Origin: CAVTWS01 sp963738445
GTDB lineage: Bacteria > Actinomycetota > Acidimicrobiia > Acidimicrobiales > SHLQ01
Length of the DNA: 64,000 bases
Assembly (NCBI GenBank): GCA_963738445.1
Contig: CAVTWS010000011.1
Location: 496,001-560,000, forward strand
Direction: 5' to 3'
Below the pieces are notes generated by a model, which was not told where the DNA came from, did no database searches, and saw nothing but the letters and a program-made list of their open reading frames with translations. Below are positions 60,868-64,000 of the stretch, piece by piece. Numbering within the stretch: position 1 is the first letter of the stretch; the number at the start of each line of letters is the position of its first letter. Made by a program: the position numbers and the translations under genes.

Positions 60868-61524
60868 ATGAAGATCGGGTTGATCGGGGCGACAGGGCCC
60901 GCAGGATCGGCGTTGTCGGTGCGGCTGGCGTCCGTCGGCCACGAGGTGCTCGTGGGGTCCCGATCCAGGTACCGCTCCCAGGAGATCTGCGACGCCCTGC
61001 GAGACCGGTGGCCGGACCGGGATCTTTCCCTGTCCGCGGCGGACAACGTGGAGGCGGCCGCCGCCGATGTCGTCGTCATCGCCACGCCGTGGGATGCCGC
61101 GGCGGGAACCGCCGTCGCCCTCGCCGATCATCTCCACGGCAAGGTCGTGATCTGCATGTCGAACGCCCTGCAGAAGGTCGGCCACGAGTTCCTTCCCCTG
61201 GTGCCGCCGCGTGGGTCGGTGTCGGCCAGCGTCCAGGCCGCCGTCCGAGATGCGTATGTCGCGGCGGCGTTCCACCACGTGCCGGCGCGGGAGTTGGGCG
61301 ACCTCGACACCGTGCCGGAGAGCGACATCCTCGTGTGCTCCGATCACCCGAAGGCGACCAAGGTGGCGATGGACATCGTGAACGGGATCCCGGGGCTGCG
61401 GGCCCTCGATGCCGGTGAGCTCTCGAACGCCACGGCGATCGAGGCCTTCACCGCGGTCCTGCTGCAACTGAACGTCCGATACAAGACCCGGGCCGCCATC
61501 CGGTTCACCGGCATCGACCTCTGA
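60868..61524 (+). CDS. NADPH-dependent F420 reductase (F420:NADP+ oxidoreductase family)
   Basis: 218 residues. Rossmann start MKIGLIGATGPAGSALSVRL with GSRSRYRS, which binds the NADP 2'-phosphate, VVVIATPWDA, and SVQAAVRDAYVAAAFHHVPA; this matches Fno/npdG proteins that exchange hydride between NADPH and F420. It would supply reduced F420 for the LLM and PPOX enzymes found at 9431 and 39397. TAGGGT lies seven bases before ATG, so the transcript is nearly leaderless. Twelve bases upstream of mshC. Confidence 0.85.
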   Translation: MKIGLIGATGPAGSALSVRLASVGHEVLVGSRSRYRSQEICDALRDRWPDRDLSLSAADNVEAAAADVVVIATPWDAAAGTAVALADHLHGKVVICMSNALQKVGHEFLPLVPPRGSVSASVQAAVRDAYVAAAFHHVPARELGDLDTVPESDILVCSDHPKATKVAMDIVNGIPGLRALDAGELSNATAIEAFTAVLLQLNVRYKTRAAIRFTGIDL

Positions 61525-61536
61525 CCGGGGGCTGCC

Positions 61537-62731
61537 GTGGCGCCGGAACCGATGAGGTTGTACGACTCGGCGCCGGCGCGCCGTGATGCCGCTCGAAATC
61601 GGCGAGTCCGTCACGTTGTACGTCTGCGGGCTCACGCCGTACGACGCCACCCACGTCGGCCACGCCGCCACCTACGTCACGTTCGACCTGCTCAAGCGAC
61701 GCCTGCTCGATCGGGGCCACACGGTCCGTTGCGTCCGCAACATCACCGACGTCGACGACGACCTCCTCGGCCGGGCGGCCACGCTGGGCGTCCACTACCT
61801 CGACCTGGCGACCGAGCAGTTGCGGCGCTTTCACGACGACCTCTCCGCCCTCAACGTCATGCCGATGTGCGCCGAGCCTCGGGCGACCGGCGTGATCCCC
61901 GACATCCGGGGCTTCATCCACCACGTCCTGGATGCCGGTCACGCCTACCGGGTCGGCGGGACGGTCTACTTCGACGTGAGCACCTTCGAGGGCTTCGGCG
62001 AGATCAGCGGCCTCCCCGAAGCCGAGATGATCCGGCTTGCCGCCGAGCGGGGCGGCAACCCGACGGATCCCTCGCGCCGTCACCCGCTCGATTTCGTGTT
62101 GTGGCAACCCTCGGGTCCCGGCGAACCGGCATGGGATTCGCCCTGGGGCGCCGGCCGGCCGGGGTGGCACATCCAGTGCTCCGCGCTGGCCATGCGCGAG
62201 CTCGGGGTCACGGTCGACATCCACGGTGGGGGACGCGATCTCCTGTTCCCGCACCACGAATGTGAACGGGCGCAATCCGAGAGCGTGACCGGCGTGACCT
62301 TCGTGCGGCACTGGATGCACCAGGGGTTGGTGCGGCTCGACGGCGAGAAGATGTCGAAGTCGTTGGGGAACCTCGTCTTCGTCGACGACCTGTGTCAGCG
62401 GTTCGGCCCGGCGGCGGTGCGGGTGGCGCTGCTCGGGCAGACGTACCGTGACGACTGGGACTGGGACGATCGACTGGCGGCCGAGGCCGCCACGAGGATC
62501 GAGCGCTGGGGTGGGCCGTCGGGCCGGCCGGCACCAGGAGGGACGGCGCCGGTTCCGGGGAGCGACGCCGTCCTGGATGCCGTGCGATGGGCGCTCGACG
62601 ATGACCTCGACGCGCCCGCGGCCCTCCGGGTCGTCGACGAAGCCGCGGCGACCGGGGCGTCCATCGATGCTGCGCTCGGTCTGCTCGGTGTCGACCTCGA
62701 CCGGGCCGTCACCGCTCAGCCGCGCTCATAG
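61537..62731 (+). CDS. mshC: Mycothiol biosynthesis Cys:GlcN-Ins ligase (MshC-like, CysS family), one frameshift
   Basis: Start is GTG 61537 or ATG 61552. One extra base near 61573 splits MRLYDSA from RRAVMPLEIGESVTLYVCGL. The HIGH-region reads CGLTPYDATHVGHAATY, closer to MshC than to cysteinyl-tRNA synthetase (CGPTVYD...IGHA). Zn ligands lie in YVCGL, HIQCSAL and PHHECERAQSE; the KMSKS loop is intact (GEKMSKSLGN). Restored length about 397 residues, short of full CysS and right for MshC. It ligates cysteine to glucosaminyl-inositol in mycothiol synthesis. CysS remains the alternative. Confidence 0.78.
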
Positions 62732-62784
62732 CGACCGCGCCGACAGGCGGCCGCGGCCCGAGCGGCCCTCTCCGCCCGCGCTCG

Positions 62785-62799
62785 TAGACTCGGCGGGTG
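62785..62799 (+). promoter_or_regulatory. Predicted leaderless promoter of the coiled-coil/ANTAR operon
   Basis: TAGACT (62785-62790), six bases, GTG 62797. No Shine-Dalgarno is seen upstream. Confidence 0.55.
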
Positions 62800-63084
62800 C
62801 GATTCCTCGTCGAGCGACGTCTGCGGTCGGTGTCAACGCGGTTGCGTCGCCTGCGCGACGACCTCGCGGTCACCGAGGAACAACTCGTCCAGATGAGCGA
62901 CGACGCCGACGACGCCCGCCTTCGGGCGATCGTGTCCGACGACCTTTCCGCCGGGCCGGAGGGCCGAGATGCGGGGCGCCATGCCGATGCGCTCCGACGT
63001 CATCGTGACGATGTCGCCGCCGAGATTCTCCGTCTCGAGCTCCGCCAAGACGAGTTGCTCGACGAGTTGGGTTCCGGCTCGTGA
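62797..63084 (+). CDS. Small helical protein upstream of an ANTAR regulator
   Basis: 95 residues, mostly a charged two-helix coiled coil: VERRLRSVSTRLRRLRDDLA and RHRDDVAAEILRLELRQDEL, with a middle segment QMSDDADDARLRAIVSDDLS. GTGA overlap with the response regulator couples the two. Not a recognised family; similar small coiled-coil proteins of unknown function precede PdtaR-like genes in some actinobacteria (from memory). Possibly a partner of the regulator. Confidence 0.7.
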   Translation: MRFLVERRLRSVSTRLRRLRDDLAVTEEQLVQMSDDADDARLRAIVSDDLSAGPEGRDAGRHADALRRHRDDVAAEILRLELRQDELLDELGSGS

Positions 63085-63674
63085 CGCCGACCCGTGTGTT
63101 GATCGCCGAAGACGAAGCGATCATCCGGCTCGACCTCAAGGAGACCCTCGTCGCCGAGGGGTACGACGTCGTCGCTGACACCGGGCGCGGTGACGACGCT
63201 GTCGATCTGGTGGAGCGGCTGGCGCCTGACGTGGCCATCCTGGACATCAAGATGCCGGGCCTCGACGGCCTCGCGGCCGCCCGTCGCATCGTCGAGCTCG
63301 GCACGACCGCCGTCCTGGTGTTGACCGCGTTCAGCCAACGAGAGCTCGTGGCCGGCGCCGGCGACGCCGGAGCGTTGGCCTACCTGGTCAAGCCGTTCCA
63401 GCGCCACGATCTGGTGCCGGCCATCGAGATCGCGCTGGCCCGCCACCGTGAGCAGCTCCAGTCCCGGTCCGACCTGGCCCGACTCAGCGGGCAGCTCGCG
63501 GCCCGGAAGGTGATCGATCGGGCCAAGGGTCGTCTGATGGATGAGCGGGGCCTGAGCGAAGCCGATGCGTTCGGCGCGCTGCAACGCACCGCCATGGCCA
63601 CCCGCCGGTCGATGGCCGAGGTTGCTGCGCGGGTCGTCGAGACCGGCGAGCTCCCGGACTCCACCTCGACCTGA
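63081..63674 (+). CDS. pdtaR: ANTAR-domain response regulator (PdtaR/AmiR-NasT type)
   Basis: 197 residues. Receiver domain: acidic pocket EDE at residues 10-12, phospho-acceptor Asp55 in VAILDIKMPG, Thr in VLVLTAFSQ, and Lys in AYLVKPFQ. C-terminal ANTAR RNA-binding domain (residues ~133-185): DRAKGRLMDERGLSEADAFG then LQRTAMATRRSMAEVAARVV. Such proteins bind dual hairpins in mRNA leaders and prevent termination when phosphorylated. It resembles mycobacterial PdtaR (Rv1626), which pairs with a PdtaS histidine kinase; no kinase gene lies in the window. Confidence 0.88.
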   Translation: MTPTRVLIAEDEAIIRLDLKETLVAEGYDVVADTGRGDDAVDLVERLAPDVAILDIKMPGLDGLAAARRIVELGTTAVLVLTAFSQRELVAGAGDAGALAYLVKPFQRHDLVPAIEIALARHREQLQSRSDLARLSGQLAARKVIDRAKGRLMDERGLSEADAFGALQRTAMATRRSMAEVAARVVETGELPDSTST

Positions 63675-63806
63675 GTTGCGCCGCCGCACGACGAGCGGAG
63701 CAAGTCAGAAGGCGGCACGGCGCGAGCGCAGCGAGTCAGAAGGCGGCTGAGAGGTTGCGCCGCCGCACGGCGCGAGCGGAGCGAGTCAGAAGGCGGCTAG
63801 GAGGTT
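63675..63806. repeat. Direct repeats between the response regulator and polA
   Basis: A 15-base head (63675-63689 and 63754-63768) and a ~26-base tail ending GTCAGAAGGCGGC occur: tails end at 63716, 63748 and 63798. The last two tails (63721-63748 and 63771-63798) differ at one base, 50 bases apart. GCCGCC/GGCGGC segments inside could pair into a hairpin. It fills the whole intergenic region up to the polA promoter. Confidence 0.8.
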
Positions 63807-63807
63807 C

Positions 63808-63822
63808 TAGTGTCGACGTGTG
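63808..63822 (+). promoter_or_regulatory. Predicted leaderless promoter of polA
   Basis: TAGTGT (63808-63813), six bases, GTG 63820. It lies right after the repeat array. Confidence 0.55.
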
Positions 63823-64000
63823 GCACCCATCATGCTGATCGACGGCAACTCGCTGACCTACCGGGCGTTCTTCGCCCTGCCGACGGACCTGGCCACGGCG
63901 TCGGGGCAAGTGACCAACGCGGTGTTCGGGTTCACGTCCATGTTGGTCAACCTGATGCGGGACCATCGGCCCGATCAGGTCATCGTCGCCTTCGATCGAC
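63820..64000 (+). CDS. polA: DNA polymerase I, N-terminal part (3' partial)
   Basis: The first 60 residues are in the window: VAPIMLIDGNSLTYRAFFAL is the start of the 5'-3' exonuclease domain with the metal-binding Asp in IDGN, followed by NAVFGFTSMLVNLMRDHRPD and the second acidic motif AFDR at the edge. Involved in Okazaki-fragment processing and repair. Too short for many gene finders because it is cut by the window end. Start GTG is set by the -10 box six bases before; no Shine-Dalgarno present. Confidence 0.9.
   Translation, partial: MAPIMLIDGNSLTYRAFFALPTDLATASGQVTNAVFGFTSMLVNLMRDHRPDQVIVAFDR

Noticed and set aside
1..64000. Prophage, insertion sequence, integrase or tRNA genes
   Set aside because: No transposase, integrase, phage structural or tRNA-like cloverleaf sequence was recognised on either strand.

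Overview
The window comes from a high-GC (about 70% by eye) actinobacterium, most likely an Acidimicrobiia-type (Ilumatobacter-like) organism. Support for this: probable mycothiol biosynthesis (mshC), a coenzyme F420 toolkit (F420:NADPH reductase, LLM and PPOX-type oxidoreductases), an ANTAR response regulator next to polA, secreted Thr/Pro-linker proteins, and many genes with a TAnnnT -10 box exactly 6 nt before a GTG/ATG start (leaderless transcripts). The assignment is by gene content only; no 16S rRNA or tRNA gene was seen.

Layout. 1-2.6 kb: diaphorase part of an NAD-linked formate-dehydrogenase-like complex (NuoE-NuoF fusion plus an FdsA/NuoG-like electron-transfer subunit that stops before the catalytic molybdopterin domain), closed by a 23-bp hairpin. 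2.6-7.6 kb: two secreted proteins (beta-helix lipoprotein; PD40 propeller with three C-terminal repeats). 7.6-9.9 kb: proS and a PPOX oxidoreductase. 10-32 kb: a large catabolic island with three amidohydrolase-2 paralogues, three crotonases, an MFS-LivF fusion and a LivH-LivM-LivG fusion, a TauD-type dioxygenase, a VOC protein, a NIPSNAP-like protein, a ThDP enzyme, a FadR-type GntR regulator, an Ldh-family dehydrogenase, two acyl-CoA dehydrogenases and an acyl-CoA ligase. 32-36.6 kb: DinB and SnoaL-like proteins and a 1174-residue secreted sugar-dehydrogenase-like protein with three near-identical modules. 36.7-45.6 kb: N-acyl-D-amino-acid deacylase-like enzyme, epimerase, LLM oxidoreductase, secreted 5'-nucleotidase, a DivIVA-like coiled-coil pair, an SDR and an agmatinase-like enzyme. 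45.7-55.4 kb: LAL/LuxR regulator, zinc-ribbon microprotein, serine protease, thiamine pyrophosphokinase, and a cluster of ABC ATPase and paired ABC exporters. 55.4-64 kb: two CNNM/CorC proteins, M23 peptidase, RmlD-like reductase, fabI, F420 reductase, mshC, small coiled-coil protein with a PdtaR-type regulator, and the start of polA.

How genes work together. The island looks like an uptake and CoA-dependent degradation system. A near-perfect inverted repeat TGGATA-N3-TATCCA overlaps the predicted -10 region at three promoters: the crotonase/transporter divergent region, the TauD gene, and the 17-bp gap between the ThDP enzyme and the GntR regulator. This is best read as the operator of that GntR protein, tying most of 12.7-30.3 kb into one predicted regulon. 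The substrate cannot be named from sequence; a carboxylic acid activated to a CoA thioester and beta-oxidised is the simplest inference.

Sequence quality. Many frames are broken, nearly always by one extra base with protein similarity continuing on both sides. The breaks cluster at about 10.3-11.4, 24.3-25.4 and 51.2-54.0 kb, with isolated ones at 12.2, 16.6, 28.1, 37.4, 43.0, 44.6 and 61.6 kb. This fits uncorrected insertion errors in the consensus better than gene decay, so most 'broken' genes here are probably intact in the organism. There is no gene-free stretch longer than about 210 bases.
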